Source: Reinekea forsetii | GTDB lineage: Bacteria; Pseudomonadota; Gammaproteobacteria; Pseudomonadales; Natronospirillaceae | Length of the DNA: 64,000 bases | Direction of reading: 5' to 3' | NCBI RefSeq assembly: GCF_018860385.1 | Contig: NZ_JAHKPH010000014.1 | Span: 1-64,000, forward strand | Translations under genes and position numbers: made by a program | Notes under the pieces: model-generated | Seen by the model: the letters and a program-made list of their open reading frames with translations, nothing else | What the model was told of the DNA's origin: nothing | Database searches by the model: none | In this document: positions 26,812 to 36,403 of the stretch, piece by piece | Position numbering within the stretch: the first letter of the stretch is position 1 | Layout: every line of letters begins with the position of its first letter

Positions 26812-27846
26812 TTAGAAGTTATCGGGTTGCTTGGCTTTTTCCCGAGCAACTTCTCGTGAGATCATGCCTTTTTGTACCAAGTTTTGCAGACATTGATCAA
26901 GTGTTTGCATGCCATACTGTGAGCCAGTTTGAATAGCGGAGTACATTTGCGCTACTTTGTCTTCACGTATGAGGTTTCGAATGGCTGGTGTGCCAATCAT
27001 AATTTCATGAGCAGCGACTCGTCCGCCGCCGTTTTTCTTCAATAAGGTTTGCGAAATTACCGCCATTAACGACTCTGATAGCATCGAACGCACCATTGAT
27101 TTTTCGGTAGCCGGGAAAACGTCGACAATACGGTCAATCGTCTTTGCAGCAGACTGAGTGTGCAAAGTACCAAAAACCATGTGACCCGTTTCGGCCGCTT
27201 CGAGCGCTAAACGAATGGTTTCTAAATCTCGCATCTCACCCACTAGAATAATATCAGGGTCTTCACGTAAGGCCGAACGCAAGGCTTCGCTAAACCCTAA
27301 CGTATCACGGTGAACCTCACGCTGGTTCACCAAACACTTTTTAGATTCGTGAACAAATTCAATCGGGTCTTCAATGGTTAAAATATGCTCATATTTTGTT
27401 TCATTGATGTAGTTAATCATTGCCGCAAGGGTGGTAGATTTACCAGAACCCGTCGGCCCAGTGACTAGGCATATACCACGAGCTGTGTCTGAAATATCTT
27501 TAAAGACCTGCCCCATGCCAAGGTCTTCCATCGTTAATACTTTCGATGGAATGGTACGAAATACAGCACCTGCGCCTCTGTTGTGGTTGTACGCATTCAC
27601 ACGGAAACGAGCAACGCCAGGTACTTCAAACGAGAAGTCGGTTTCCCAAAACTCCTCGTAATCTTTGCGCTGTTTATCGTTCATGATGTCATAAATTAAA
27701 GAATGCACTTCTTTATGTGGCATCGGGGGAAGGTTAATACGACGCACGTCACCATCGACTCGAATCATCGGTGGAAGGCCTGCCGATAGGTGTAAATCTG
27801 AGGCACCTTGTTTGGCACTAAAGGCAAGTAGTTCGGTAATGTCCAT
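26812..27846 (-). CDS. pilT: Type IV pilus retraction ATPase PilT
   Basis: 344 residues, the family length. Walker A GPTGSGKST (130-138), Asp box TIEDPIEFVH, Walker B region DIILVGEMRDLETI, His box TGHMVFGTLHTQSA and the C-terminal AIRNLIRE motif that is specific to PilT. It is a hexameric inner-membrane motor that depolymerises pili for twitching and DNA uptake. It is divergent from yggS, an arrangement also known in Pseudomonas. GGAG stands six bases before the start. Confidence 0.97.
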   Translation of the reverse strand: MDITELLAFSAKQGASDLHLSAGLPPMIRVDGDVRRINLPPMPHKEVHSLIYDIMNDKQRKDYEEFWETDFSFEVPGVARFRVNAYNHNRGAGAVFRTIPSKVLTMEDLGMGQVFKDISDTARGICLVTGPTGSGKSTTLAAMINYINETKYEHILTIEDPIEFVHESKKCLVNQREVHRDTLGFSEALRSALREDPDIILVGEMRDLETIRLALEAAETGHMVFGTLHTQSAAKTIDRIVDVFPATEKSMVRSMLSESLMAVISQTLLKKNGGGRVAAHEIMIGTPAIRNLIREDKVAQMYSAIQTGSQYGMQTLDQCLQNLVQKGMISREVAREKAKQPDNF

Positions 27847-27970
27847 GCAAAACTCCGATCAGGGGGCTTATATTCGTCGAATAGTCGACACAGAAATAAA
27901 TTTAGTGTCGTTCAGCTTAGCACAGCCAGTTATAATGCAGACAATAGTGAACAAAAAAAATGAGATTATC

Positions 27971-28672
27971 ATGACGAACTTGCTACTTAGTTCACGACTT
28001 AAGGCCGTTAATGAACGAATTATAGCCAGCGCGGGCGCTTCTGGGCGACCGATCCATGAAGTTAGGCTACTGGCTGTCAGTAAAACCAAGCCTTTGGAGC
28101 AATTAGAACAAGCTTATCAGGCAGGCCAGCGTCATTTTGCTGAAAATTACGCCCAAGAAGCCGTAGAAAAGCGCACTTCATGGCCACATTCGGATTGCGA
28201 ATGGCACTTTATTGGCCCTTTGCAGAGCAATAAAACCCGTGCCATTGCAGAACACTACGATTGGGTGCATACCGTAGACCGGTTTAAAATTGCCAAACGA
28301 TTAAACGATCAGCGCCCGTCTAAACGAGCGCCACTTAAAGTATTGATTCAGGTGAATATCAGTAATGATCCCGCAAAGTCGGGCGTTTTAACCGAAGAAG
28401 TCTACGCATTAGCCAAGCAATTGCTTACACTACCTGCTCTTGAATTTAAGGGCTTAATGACGATTACCGCAGCCAACTTATCAAAAGACGATTTAAAAGC
28501 TCAATTTTTGCAATTGAAATCATTGCGAGACACCCTCATTCAAGACTTTTCAAGCTGCACAGAATTGTCTATGGGCATGAGCGCGGATTTTGAGCTCGCC
28601 ATAGAATGCGGTGCGACCATGGTTCGCGTTGGCAGTGAAATTTTTGGGGCAAGACCCACAACAACGGAGTAA
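27971..28672 (+). CDS. yggS: YggS/PLPBP pyridoxal-phosphate homeostasis protein
   Basis: 233 residues in a single alanine-racemase-like barrel. LLAVSKTKP holds the PLP lysine, and FAENYAQEA, WHFIGPLQSNK and SMGMSADFELAIECGATMVRVGSEIFG are family signatures. It buffers PLP and affects amino-acid pools. The frame is open much further upstream, but ATG at 27971 is chosen because homologues start there and the upstream part would overlap pilT antisense. A TATAAT at 27931-27936 is a likely -10. First gene of the run up to metW. Confidence 0.93.
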   Translation: MTNLLLSSRLKAVNERIIASAGASGRPIHEVRLLAVSKTKPLEQLEQAYQAGQRHFAENYAQEAVEKRTSWPHSDCEWHFIGPLQSNKTRAIAEHYDWVHTVDRFKIAKRLNDQRPSKRAPLKVLIQVNISNDPAKSGVLTEEVYALAKQLLTLPALEFKGLMTITAANLSKDDLKAQFLQLKSLRDTLIQDFSSCTELSMGMSADFELAIECGATMVRVGSEIFGARPTTTE

Positions 28673-28676
28673 CACG

Positions 28677-29498
28677 ATGTCCATGAACACCATAGGCTTT
28701 TTAGGTGCCGGCAATATGGCAGGCGCTATTATCAAAGGGTTAATCGCCAGTGGGTTTGAGGCCAAGAGCATTTGGGTGTTTGATCGCAATCAAGATAAGC
28801 GCGATGGCTGGGCCGCCTTAGGGTTAAGCATCGCCAATAACGCCGATGATTTGGTGATCCACAGTGATGCATTGGTGTTGTCGGTAAAACCTCAAGGTTT
28901 AAAAGAAACCTGTGAGAGCATTGCCAGTGTCGTGGCGGATCATAAGCCCCTAATTCTTAGTGTGGTTGCAGCGATTCCAGCGCAAAGCATTGCGCAATGG
29001 TTGTCTGCCTCCTTACCAATCATCCGTGTCATGCCCAACACGCCCTCATTGGTGCAAGCTGGTGCCAGCGGACTTTTCGCGAACAACCTATGTTTACCAG
29101 AGCATAAGGCCTTCGCCGAAACGGTTTTCCGCGCGGTCGGCCGTATTAGCTGGGTAGAAGATGAACACTTAATTCACAGCGTCACGGCTGCGGCTGGCAG
29201 CGCACCGGCTTATTTCTTTCGTTTTGCCGAAGCCATGTCTAAAACAGCACTCGAACAAGGCTTAACGGAACAACAAGCTCGCACCCTAATTGGCCAAACC
29301 ATGCTCGGCGCGGCAAAAATGATTCTCGAAACCGATGAAGACATTGGGCAAATGCGCAAAAATGTATGCTCTCCCAATGGCACCACTGAACGTGCGATTT
29401 TTAGTTTTAACGATGACCAGATTGATACGGTCGTGAATAACGCGATGAAAGCTTGCTTTGATCGATCTGTAGAATTGACTGACCTATTGTCACAATAA
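28677..29498 (+). CDS. proC: Pyrroline-5-carboxylate reductase
   Basis: 273 residues. The N-terminal Rossmann motif IGFLGAGNMAGAIIKGL binds NAD(P)H; VMPNTPSLVQAGASGLF and the C-terminal VTAAAGSAPAYFFRFAEAM are ProC signatures. It catalyses the last step of proline synthesis. GGAGTAACACG precedes the ATG at 28677, four bases after yggS stops, so the two are coupled. Confidence 0.96.
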   Translation: MSMNTIGFLGAGNMAGAIIKGLIASGFEAKSIWVFDRNQDKRDGWAALGLSIANNADDLVIHSDALVLSVKPQGLKETCESIASVVADHKPLILSVVAAIPAQSIAQWLSASLPIIRVMPNTPSLVQAGASGLFANNLCLPEHKAFAETVFRAVGRISWVEDEHLIHSVTAAAGSAPAYFFRFAEAMSKTALEQGLTEQQARTLIGQTMLGAAKMILETDEDIGQMRKNVCSPNGTTERAIFSFNDDQIDTVVNNAMKACFDRSVELTDLLSQ

Positions 29499-29512
29499 TT
29501 AAGGAGTAACAC

Positions 29513-30127
29513 ATGCTCGGCGAATTAGCGGTACTGATTATACGAACGGCCTTTAGCATTGTATTAATTGCGCTCGTGGCGCGTTTTTTAGCGCAAATAG
29601 CGAGAGCCAACTTTAACAACCCATTAGCCCACACTGTTTTTAAAATTACGACGCCATTTTTAAACCCTGCGCGCCGCATTATTCCTAGTGTTGGCGGGTT
29701 AGATTTCGCCGCGCTTGTGGTGGTTTTTCTAGGTCAGCTAATATTAGCGAACTTAGTGATTGCTTTATTAGGTGTTAACCCTATTCCGTACCTTAGCCAA
29801 CTAGTGATTTGGGCCATTGTCAGTGTGGCTGGGCTAATTTTAGTGGTTTTACAGTGGAGCATGATTATCAGCGCTGTAGGTGGCTTGCTGACCATGGGGC
29901 AATACAATCCATTCTTGGCATTCTTACAAGAAATTGTCGAGCCATTTATTGGTCCGTTGCGCAAATTAAACATGCAAGTTGGCATGCTCGATTTATCTTA
30001 TTTAGTCGGCTTTTTAATTATTATTATTCTGCGCGATTTCATTATCGGCGGCGCGATTCTCAGCTCGACAGGGTATTATAATTTTGTGATGGGCCTTAAA
30101 GGCTTACATCCGTTTTTTGGACTTTAA
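29513..30127 (+). CDS. yggT: YggT-family integral membrane protein
   Basis: 204 residues with two YggT repeats, each with a pair of hydrophobic helices and a conserved segment (NPLAHTVFKITTPFLNPARR at about 40-60 and NPFLAFLQEIVEPFIGPLRK at about 125-147). The family is linked to osmotic shock tolerance and potassium, but the molecular role is unclear. It lies 14 bases after proC, an arrangement kept across proteobacteria. AAGGAGT precedes the ATG. Confidence 0.92.
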   Translation: MLGELAVLIIRTAFSIVLIALVARFLAQIARANFNNPLAHTVFKITTPFLNPARRIIPSVGGLDFAALVVVFLGQLILANLVIALLGVNPIPYLSQLVIWAIVSVAGLILVVLQWSMIISAVGGLLTMGQYNPFLAFLQEIVEPFIGPLRKLNMQVGMLDLSYLVGFLIIIILRDFIIGGAILSSTGYYNFVMGLKGLHPFFGL

Positions 30128-30136
30128 GGAAAACCA

Positions 30137-31285
30137 ATGCCAAGGGACATCCCAGCAGATAGCGTCGGTATTGTCACACCAAACCTAGCGTCTTTTGATC
30201 AACCTTTGCCATTACGCAGCGGCCGCTCTTTGCCACGCTACGATTTAATGTATGAAACCTATGGCGAACTCAACGCAGATAAATCGAATGCAATTCTCAT
30301 TTGTCATGCCCTCAGCGGCCATCACCATGCCGCCGGGTATCATAGCGAACAAGATGATAAACCTGGCTGGTGGGATGCCTGTATTGGTCCAGGAAAGGCG
30401 ATAGACACGCAGCGTTACTTTGTGGTGTCTCTAAATAACCTAGGGGGCTGTCATGGCTCAACCGGCCCTACGTCAATAGACCCTGAAACGGGTGAACGAT
30501 ACGGCCCTAACTTTCCTATTATGGCCGTGCGAGACTGGGTGAAAAGCCAAGCACGTTTAGCCGATTATTTAGGCATTGATTGCTGGCATGCTGTTGTTGG
30601 CGGGTCTTTAGGGGGCATGCAAGCACTGCGCTGGTCTATTGACTACCCAGCCCGACTAAAAAAATGCGTGGTCATCGCCTCGGCGCCAAAATTGACGGCG
30701 CAAAATATTGGTTTTAACGAGGTGGCACGCCAAGCCATTACCAGCGATCCCGATTTTCATCAGGGGTATTATTATCAACACAACACCCTTCCAAAACGTG
30801 GTTTATCTTTAGCCAGGATGTTGGGCCACATTACCTATTTATCGGATGATTCTATGCGCGATAAATTTGGCCGCGATCTAAAAACTGGAAAACTGAGTTT
30901 TGATTATGGAGTCGATTTTGAAGTCGAAAGTTACTTGCGATATCAAGGTGAAATTTTCTCCGATAAGTTCGATGCCAATAGTTACTTGTTAATGACCAAG
31001 GCATTAGACTACTTTGACCCGGCCGCAGACCATGGTGATGACTTAAGCCGATGTTTAAGCCAAAGCCAATGTGATTTTTTGGTGGTTTCGTTTTCTACCG
31101 ATTGGCGTTTTAACCCTAGTCGCAGCAAAGAAATTGTGGATGCTTTAGTGCGAGGTCAAAAGTCGGTGTCTTATTTAGAAATTGATGCCCCTCAAGGTCA
31201 CGATGCCTTCTTGTTTCCAATACCCGAATACGTTGGCATCGTATCTGGATTTTTAGCAAAACCAAGTCAGGGGCTGAGCTCATGA
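30137..31285 (+). CDS. metX: Homoserine O-acyltransferase
   Basis: 382 residues, alpha/beta-hydrolase fold. The nucleophile elbow [12 protein letters not shown], the oxyanion region [11 protein letters not shown] and the C-terminal [10 protein letters not shown] histidine mark MetX. It acylates homoserine to start methionine synthesis. Related Pseudomonas enzymes use succinyl-CoA rather than acetyl-CoA; the donor here cannot be told from sequence alone. It overlaps metW by four bases, and MetW is commonly required for its activity. Confidence 0.94.
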   Translation: MPRDIPADSVGIVTPNLASFDQPLPLRSGRSLPRYDLMYETYGELNADKSNAILICHALSGHHHAAGYHSEQDDKPGWWDACIGPGKAIDTQRYFVVSLNNLGGCHGSTGPTSIDPETGERYGPNFPIMAVRDWVKSQARLADYLGIDCWHAVVGGSLGGMQALRWSIDYPARLKKCVVIASAPKLTAQNIGFNEVARQAITSDPDFHQGYYYQHNTLPKRGLSLARMLGHITYLSDDSMRDKFGRDLKTGKLSFDYGVDFEVESYLRYQGEIFSDKFDANSYLLMTKALDYFDPAADHGDDLSRCLSQSQCDFLVVSFSTDWRFNPSRSKEIVDALVRGQKSVSYLEIDAPQGHDAFLFPIPEYVGIVSGFLAKPSQGLSS

Positions 31286-31875
31286 GAACCGATTTGCAAG
31301 CGATCAGCCAATGGATCACTCCAGGTGAACGAGTGCTCGATTTAGGTTGTGGTGATGGCGAGTTATTAGCCTACCTTAAGAAAGAAAAACAAGTTACGGG
31401 CTATGGCATGGAAATTGACACACAAAAAATTGTCAGCTGTGTCGAGAAAGGCGTAGAGGTGATTCATCAAGACTTAAATGACAGCTTAGACTACATTGAT
31501 GATCAAAGTTTTGATACCGTCCTCATGACTCAATCGCTTCAACAAACCAATGCGCCCGATAAAATTGTCGATGACATGTTACGTATCGGTAAACGCGCCA
31601 TTGTAACCTTCCCAAATTTTGGCCATTGGACGACTCGAATTTACTTAGGTTTACGAGGCATGATGCCGATGTCCGATGCCCTTCCCTTTCGATGGTACGA
31701 TACACCGAACATACACTTTTGTACCTTCAAAGATTTTGAGGTGCTCTGCAAAGAACACAATATCGATATTCTGATGCGTACCGTGGTAGACAGCGAACAT
31801 GAAGCCAACTGGAAAATTAAAATTCTGCCCAATATGTTAGGTGAAGTGGCTTTGTATCACCTTGGCAAAAAATAA
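31282..31875 (+). CDS. metW: Methionine biosynthesis protein MetW
   Basis: 197 residues with a class I SAM-binding fold: [15 protein letters not shown] (motif I, about 18-32) and [16 protein letters not shown] typical of MetW. The protein works with MetX in methionine synthesis, probably as a partner needed for acyltransferase activity rather than a proven methyltransferase. Its ATG overlaps the metX stop (ATGA). Confidence 0.94.
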   Translation: MRTDLQAISQWITPGERVLDLGCGDGELLAYLKKEKQVTGYGMEIDTQKIVSCVEKGVEVIHQDLNDSLDYIDDQSFDTVLMTQSLQQTNAPDKIVDDMLRIGKRAIVTFPNFGHWTTRIYLGLRGMMPMSDALPFRWYDTPNIHFCTFKDFEVLCKEHNIDILMRTVVDSEHEANWKIKILPNMLGEVALYHLGKK

Positions 31876-31904
31876 TTATTTCAGTGGCCTTAAGGAAATA
31901 AAAA

Positions 31905-32342
31905 ATGAAAAAACTATTGTTAACTATCGCGATGATCTGTGCGGCTTTACAAAGCTTTGTGCACGCAGAGCAAAAGGTCGAGTTTAATGGCTATGAGCTT
32001 CACTATATCGTGCTTAACACAACAGAGCTCAGCCCTGAAATAGCAAAGCGTTACGACATCAGCCGTTCAGGCAAACGAGCGTTTGTGAATTTATCGGTTC
32101 TGAAACAAGACGAAGGCGGTGTTCCATTTGCCGTAGAAGCCAAGGTGACTGCATTACAACGCAATTTAATGGGTCAGCGCGGAGACATTGCCTTGCGCAC
32201 TTTTAAAGAAGGCAAAGCCATATATCACATTGGTGATTTTCTGATTTTTGATAAAGAAACTATTTGGCTCGATATCACCGTCGACATCGAAGGTGAAGAC
32301 ACCTTTGAATTTACATTTCCACAACAAGTATGGCGAAACTGA
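31905..32342 (+). CDS. DUF4426 secreted protein
   Basis: 145 residues. A signal peptide (MKKLLLTIAMICAALQSFVHA) precedes a DUF4426-type domain with FNGYELHYIVLNTTELSPEI. It should be periplasmic. This family sits between metW and rdgB in many gammaproteobacteria, but its function is unknown. The ribosome binding site AAGGAAA is partly inside a TTATTTC/GAAATAA inverted repeat (31876-31901). Its end lies three bases before the chosen rdgB start. Confidence 0.85.
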   Translation: MKKLLLTIAMICAALQSFVHAEQKVEFNGYELHYIVLNTTELSPEIAKRYDISRSGKRAFVNLSVLKQDEGGVPFAVEAKVTALQRNLMGQRGDIALRTFKEGKAIYHIGDFLIFDKETIWLDITVDIEGEDTFEFTFPQQVWRN

Positions 32343-32344
32343 TT

Positions 32345-32965
32345 ATGAATCAACCTCAACAATGGGTGTTAGCATCGAATAATGCCGGCAAGTTAAAAGA
32401 ATTTTCCGAATTGTTAACTCCGCTCGATATAGCCATTAAACCGCAAAAAGAATTTGGTGTTGAAGATGCCATTGAAGACGGTTTGAGTTTTGTTGAAAAC
32501 GCCATCATCAAAGCTCGACATGCGGCTAGCATTACTGGCTTGCCCGCACTGGCTGACGACTCTGGATTAGAAATAGATGCATTAAATGGAGCGCCAGGAA
32601 TCTACAGCGCACGTTTCAGTGCCATGCATGGCGGTGAAAAATCTGACCACGCTAATTTGCAATTGGCACTTGAACGATTAAAAGACACCCCGACTGAACG
32701 TCGTACCGCAAGATTTCAATGCGTACTCGCGTTTATGCGCCACGCGGAAGACCCTACCCCTTTAATTATTCAACGAAGTTGGGAAGGCCAAATTTTAAAT
32801 GAACCTCGGGGTGAAAATGGGTTTGGATATGATCCGATTTTTTGGGTAGAGGCGCATCAATGCAGCAGTGCTGAGCTCACTAAGGCGCAAAAGAATGCAT
32901 TAAGCCATCGTGGCCAAGCGGTAAGAGCTTTTGCCGAGCAAATCAAACAGCGATTAGGCCGATAG
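32345..32965 (+). CDS. rdgB: dITP/XTP pyrophosphatase
   Basis: 206 residues of the Ham1/RdgB family. VLASNNAGKLKEFSELL and LADDSGLEIDALNGAPGIYS hold the substrate- and Mg-binding residues; GENGFGYDPIFW and LSHRGQAVR complete the signatures. It removes deaminated purine nucleotides from the pool. ATG at 32345 is preferred to ATG at 32330, which would overlap the upstream gene and adds residues not found in relatives. Its TAG stop directly abuts the TTG start of hemW. Confidence 0.93.
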   Translation: MNQPQQWVLASNNAGKLKEFSELLTPLDIAIKPQKEFGVEDAIEDGLSFVENAIIKARHAASITGLPALADDSGLEIDALNGAPGIYSARFSAMHGGEKSDHANLQLALERLKDTPTERRTARFQCVLAFMRHAEDPTPLIIQRSWEGQILNEPRGENGFGYDPIFWVEAHQCSSAELTKAQKNALSHRGQAVRAFAEQIKQRLGR

Positions 32966-34114
32966 TTGAGTATTTTGCCCCCGTTATCGGTGTATGTGCA
33001 CGTACCTTGGTGCATTCGCAAATGCCCTTACTGTGATTTTAATTCTCATGCTTCTAAAGCAGAGGACATCCCAGAGCACGATTTTATTCAGCAGCTCATT
33101 GCCGACATAAAGCAAGATGCACCGCTAGCGCAAGGGCGCTTAATCTCCACAGTATTTTTTGGTGGCGGTACGCCAAGCTTGTTATCCGAAAAAGCCATTG
33201 CCACCATTATAGATGCGCTCAATGACAACATCGGCTTTGAAGAGCATGCCGAGATCACCCTAGAAGCTAACCCCGGGACAGCTGAAGCCAATAAATTTAA
33301 AGGCTTCGCAAAGGCAGGCGTGAATCGATTATCGATTGGCGTGCAAAGTTTTGATAATCAACGATTAGCCACTCTCGGGCGAATTCATAATCGAGACGAA
33401 GCGAAAAGAGCCGCACAATTCGCCCACGATGCCGGTCTAAGCAATTTCAATATCGACCTTATGCACGGATTGCCAGACCAATCTGAGGCCGAAGCACTCA
33501 ACGACATTGACCAAGCCCTTGCATTATCGCCACAACATATAAGCTGGTATCAACTCACCATTGAAGCCAATACTGAGTTTTATCGCGCGCCACCCGTGTT
33601 ACCCGAAGATGATGTGTTATGGGCTATACAGAAAGCAGGCCAAGCCCATTTGGCGGCCAACGGCTTTGGCCAATATGAAGTCTCTGCCTATTGTAAGCCG
33701 GACAAGGAAAGCCGGCACAACCTGAACTATTGGCGTTACGGTGATTATTTAGGAGTAGGTCCAGGTGCCCATGGTAAAATTACCCAGACTAAGCCCAATT
33801 TTACGATCAGGCGTACTCGCAAAACTCGGCTTCCTAAAGATTACCTAAGAACCGATAGGTTATTGGTGCGGCATGAAGAGTACGTCGAACCCTCTGATCG
33901 ACCCTTTGACTACTTTATTAACACCCTTAGATTACGAGAAGCGACTACCATTGGGCACTTTGAACAGTTTACTGGGTTAAAGGCCGAGACGATTAAACCC
34001 ACACTTCAAGCCCTCATTGAAAAAGGCTGGCTTGAAAAAAATTCAGAATTCATTCAAACAACCGATTTAGGTTATCTATACTTAAACGATGTGTTAGCCC
34101 ATTGGTTAGATTAA
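32966..34114 (+). CDS. hemW: HemW-type radical SAM heme chaperone
   Basis: 382 residues. The radical-SAM cluster motif CIRKCPYCDF gives C16, C20 and C23; FFGGGTPSLL, GVQSFDNQRLATLGRIH and NYWRYGDYLGVGPGAHG are HemW signatures. The cysteine that follows the cluster motif in true coproporphyrinogen oxidase HemN is absent, so HemW, a heme-binding chaperone, is the better call. The start is TTG, immediately after the rdgB stop, which implies tight translational coupling. Confidence 0.94.
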   Translation: MSILPPLSVYVHVPWCIRKCPYCDFNSHASKAEDIPEHDFIQQLIADIKQDAPLAQGRLISTVFFGGGTPSLLSEKAIATIIDALNDNIGFEEHAEITLEANPGTAEANKFKGFAKAGVNRLSIGVQSFDNQRLATLGRIHNRDEAKRAAQFAHDAGLSNFNIDLMHGLPDQSEAEALNDIDQALALSPQHISWYQLTIEANTEFYRAPPVLPEDDVLWAIQKAGQAHLAANGFGQYEVSAYCKPDKESRHNLNYWRYGDYLGVGPGAHGKITQTKPNFTIRRTRKTRLPKDYLRTDRLLVRHEEYVEPSDRPFDYFINTLRLREATTIGHFEQFTGLKAETIKPTLQALIEKGWLEKNSEFIQTTDLGYLYLNDVLAHWLD

Positions 34115-34115
34115 C

Positions 34116-35426
34116 ATGCACCCCAAACTAGCTTTATTTTTATATTCAATGTTGTGGTGGCCCGTAGCCACTTTGGCCTTAATTCGCCTGTATTTAAAAA
34201 GCCTAAAACAACCAAGCTATCGCAAACGAATCAAAGAACGTTTTGGTGTTTGGCCCAGCATGCCCACCGGCAGTTTTTGGGTACATGCGGTAAGCGTAGG
34301 CGAAGTCATTGCCTGCAAAGAGCTGGTAGAACAATGGATGTTAAAACACCCTAATACGCCGGTACTGATCACCACGATGACCCCTACTGGTTCAGACACC
34401 GTTAAAAAGTTATTTGCAGGGCGAGTGTTTCATGCCTATTTACCTTGGGATTTTCAGAGCACGCAACGCCGATTAGTGCAGCAACTAAAGCCCTGTTCTT
34501 TAACCATCATGGAGACGGAACTCTGGCCAAATTTAATTCATGCTTGCTACGCTGAACAAGTGCCCGTAATTGTAGCGAACGCCCGCTTATCTGAGCGATC
34601 ATTTCGCGGCTACCGTCGGTTCTCTGCGTTAACTCAACCCATGCTTCAACGAATTTCTGGCATTGCAGCACAACATGCCCCCGACGCTGAACGCTTTGCT
34701 AGACTCGGAGTGCATTCAAAATGCTTGCAAGTAACAGGCTCTATTAAATTTGACATTGCCCCTAACGATGCACTGCAGGCCGATATTAAACGATGGAAAC
34801 AATCACTCAATGGTCGTCCAACTTGGACTGCGGCAAGCACACACCCTGGTGAAGAGGCCATTTTGTTAGAAGTTCACCAGCACATCGTAAAGCAAATACC
34901 GAATGCTTTACTCCTGTTAGTGCCTCGACACATTGAGCGTTCAGATAAAATATCCGAGCTCATTCGCCAGCAAGGCTTTCAATTTTCAAAGCGCTCAGTC
35001 GATACTCACTGTTCCGACCGAGACTCTGTATTTTTAGTTGATACATTAGGTGAATTAATGCTGTTCTACGGCATAGCCGATGCCGCCTTTATAGGAAATT
35101 CTTTAAACAACGGTGGCGGACACAACCCAATCGAACCCGCTTCGCTGGCCGTGCCAGTTATCAGCGGCAACAGCTACGTAAACTTTCAAACCATTTTCGA
35201 TGCCATGAAGCTCGATAATGCAGCGATCATAGTTGATACTCCAGAGCAACTCACGCAGCGTATTCTCGGGTTGTTTAAATCAAGAGATTTAAGAGACACT
35301 TTTGGGCAAAAGGCTTTTCAGTTTTACCAGCAACAGCAAGGCGCATTGGGTAGACTCATTACTTGGGTTGAAGTACTCACCAGAACAAAAAAGTTATCTG
35401 TAAAGCAACCCAAAGAAACGCTTTAA
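34116..35426 (+). CDS. waaA: 3-deoxy-D-manno-octulosonic acid transferase
   Basis: 436 residues (E. coli 425). One N-terminal membrane segment (about 5-27), then a GT-B glycosyltransferase: FWVHAVSVGEVIACKELVE, ETELWPNLIHAC, and the C-terminal IGNSLNNGGGHNPIEPASLA that binds CMP-Kdo. It adds Kdo residues to lipid A precursor at the inner membrane. It begins two bases after hemW without an evident ribosome binding site, suggesting re-initiation. Confidence 0.95.
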   Translation: MHPKLALFLYSMLWWPVATLALIRLYLKSLKQPSYRKRIKERFGVWPSMPTGSFWVHAVSVGEVIACKELVEQWMLKHPNTPVLITTMTPTGSDTVKKLFAGRVFHAYLPWDFQSTQRRLVQQLKPCSLTIMETELWPNLIHACYAEQVPVIVANARLSERSFRGYRRFSALTQPMLQRISGIAAQHAPDAERFARLGVHSKCLQVTGSIKFDIAPNDALQADIKRWKQSLNGRPTWTAASTHPGEEAILLEVHQHIVKQIPNALLLLVPRHIERSDKISELIRQQGFQFSKRSVDTHCSDRDSVFLVDTLGELMLFYGIADAAFIGNSLNNGGGHNPIEPASLAVPVISGNSYVNFQTIFDAMKLDNAAIIVDTPEQLTQRILGLFKSRDLRDTFGQKAFQFYQQQQGALGRLITWVEVLTRTKKLSVKQPKETL

Positions 35427-35447
35427 ATATTTGATAGGAGTAACATC

Positions 35448-35738
35448 ATGGCTAAACCAGCCAACCTTGCTTGTGCTAGGCATATATTAGTGAAGCAAAA
35501 AGACCAAGCCGAAAAAATATTAGCGGAACTTAAAAAAGGGGCAGACTTCGGTAAGCTCGCTAAAAAGCACTCCACTTGCCCTTCAGCAAAAAAAGGCGGT
35601 GACTTAGGCGAATTCCGCCGTGGTCAAATGGTAAAAGCCTTTGATGACATTGTATTTAAAAAAGAGATTCTCGCCATTCATGGCCCAGTAAAAACAAAAT
35701 TTGGATTTCACATAATTCAAACTATTTACCGCCAATGA
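35448..35738 (+). CDS. ppiC: Parvulin-type peptidyl-prolyl isomerase
   Basis: 96 residues, a single parvulin domain: [55 protein letters not shown] and the ending FGFHIIQT. It has no signal peptide and so should be cytoplasmic, like E. coli PpiC (93 residues). It speeds cis-trans isomerisation of proline bonds. TAGGAGT precedes the ATG. It overlaps the following HAD gene by four bases (ATGA). Confidence 0.93.
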   Translation: MAKPANLACARHILVKQKDQAEKILAELKKGADFGKLAKKHSTCPSAKKGGDLGEFRRGQMVKAFDDIVFKKEILAIHGPVKTKFGFHIIQTIYRQ

Positions 35739-36403
35739 ACCGCATACAACATATTATATGGGATTTTAACGGCACCTTACTCGATGATGTCGAGCTATGT
35801 ATCAACATTATGAATAGGCTGCTAATCAAGCGAGGTCTGCCTTTGTTAGACCGAGCGAGATATTCAGAGGTTTTTCAGTTTCCGGTCATTCATTATTACC
35901 AGGCACTAGGGTTTGATTTTCAACAAGATCCTTTTAAAAATCTTGCCCAAGAATATATCACACCCTACAACAAATCAGTTCGACACTGCTCACTGTATCC
36001 TGGTGCGTTCAATACACTGGCTTACTTTAAAGAAGCCGGTATAAAACAGTATATTCTTTCGGCTTTTGAGCACGACGAGCTAATGCAGGTATTGAAACAT
36101 TTAGACATATTGCATTATTTTGACGATGTAACTGGTTTAGACAACCAACACGCCGCCAGCAAACTGCAACAAGGTAGCCAACTACTAAAAGCTAACGCCA
36201 TTAACCCGGAAACTGCGTTGATTATAGGAGACACTCACCACGACTACGATGTAGCCAACGAACTAAATACCCATTGCCTACTCATAGACCACGGCCATCA
36301 GGCTAGGCAAAAGTTAATGGCTTTAACTCAACAGGTTGTGAGTGATTTTGAGCAAATTTACCCCTTTGTACAATCATTTGAGCTCAGCCAGGCTTCCGTT
36401 TAA
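35735..36403 (+). CDS. HAD-family hydrolase with Asn in motif I
   Basis: 222 residues, resembling phosphoglycolate phosphatases: motif [11 protein letters not shown] (D10), a helical cap, motif [12 protein letters not shown], the motif III lysine in the SKLQQG region and motif [14 protein letters not shown]. The usual DxD of motif I is DxN, replacing the general acid/base aspartate. This variant is known in a subfamily of HAD proteins, but it makes phosphatase activity less certain. It is translationally coupled to ppiC and overlaps the converging LysR gene by four bases. Confidence 0.82.
   Translation: MNRIQHIIWDFNGTLLDDVELCINIMNRLLIKRGLPLLDRARYSEVFQFPVIHYYQALGFDFQQDPFKNLAQEYITPYNKSVRHCSLYPGAFNTLAYFKEAGIKQYILSAFEHDELMQVLKHLDILHYFDDVTGLDNQHAASKLQQGSQLLKANAINPETALIIGDTHHDYDVANELNTHCLLIDHGHQARQKLMALTQQVVSDFEQIYPFVQSFELSQASV

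Noticed and set aside
27812-27970. Longer N-terminus for YggS
   Set aside because: The extra 53 residues overlap the pilT start on the other strand and the promoter region and are absent from the family.
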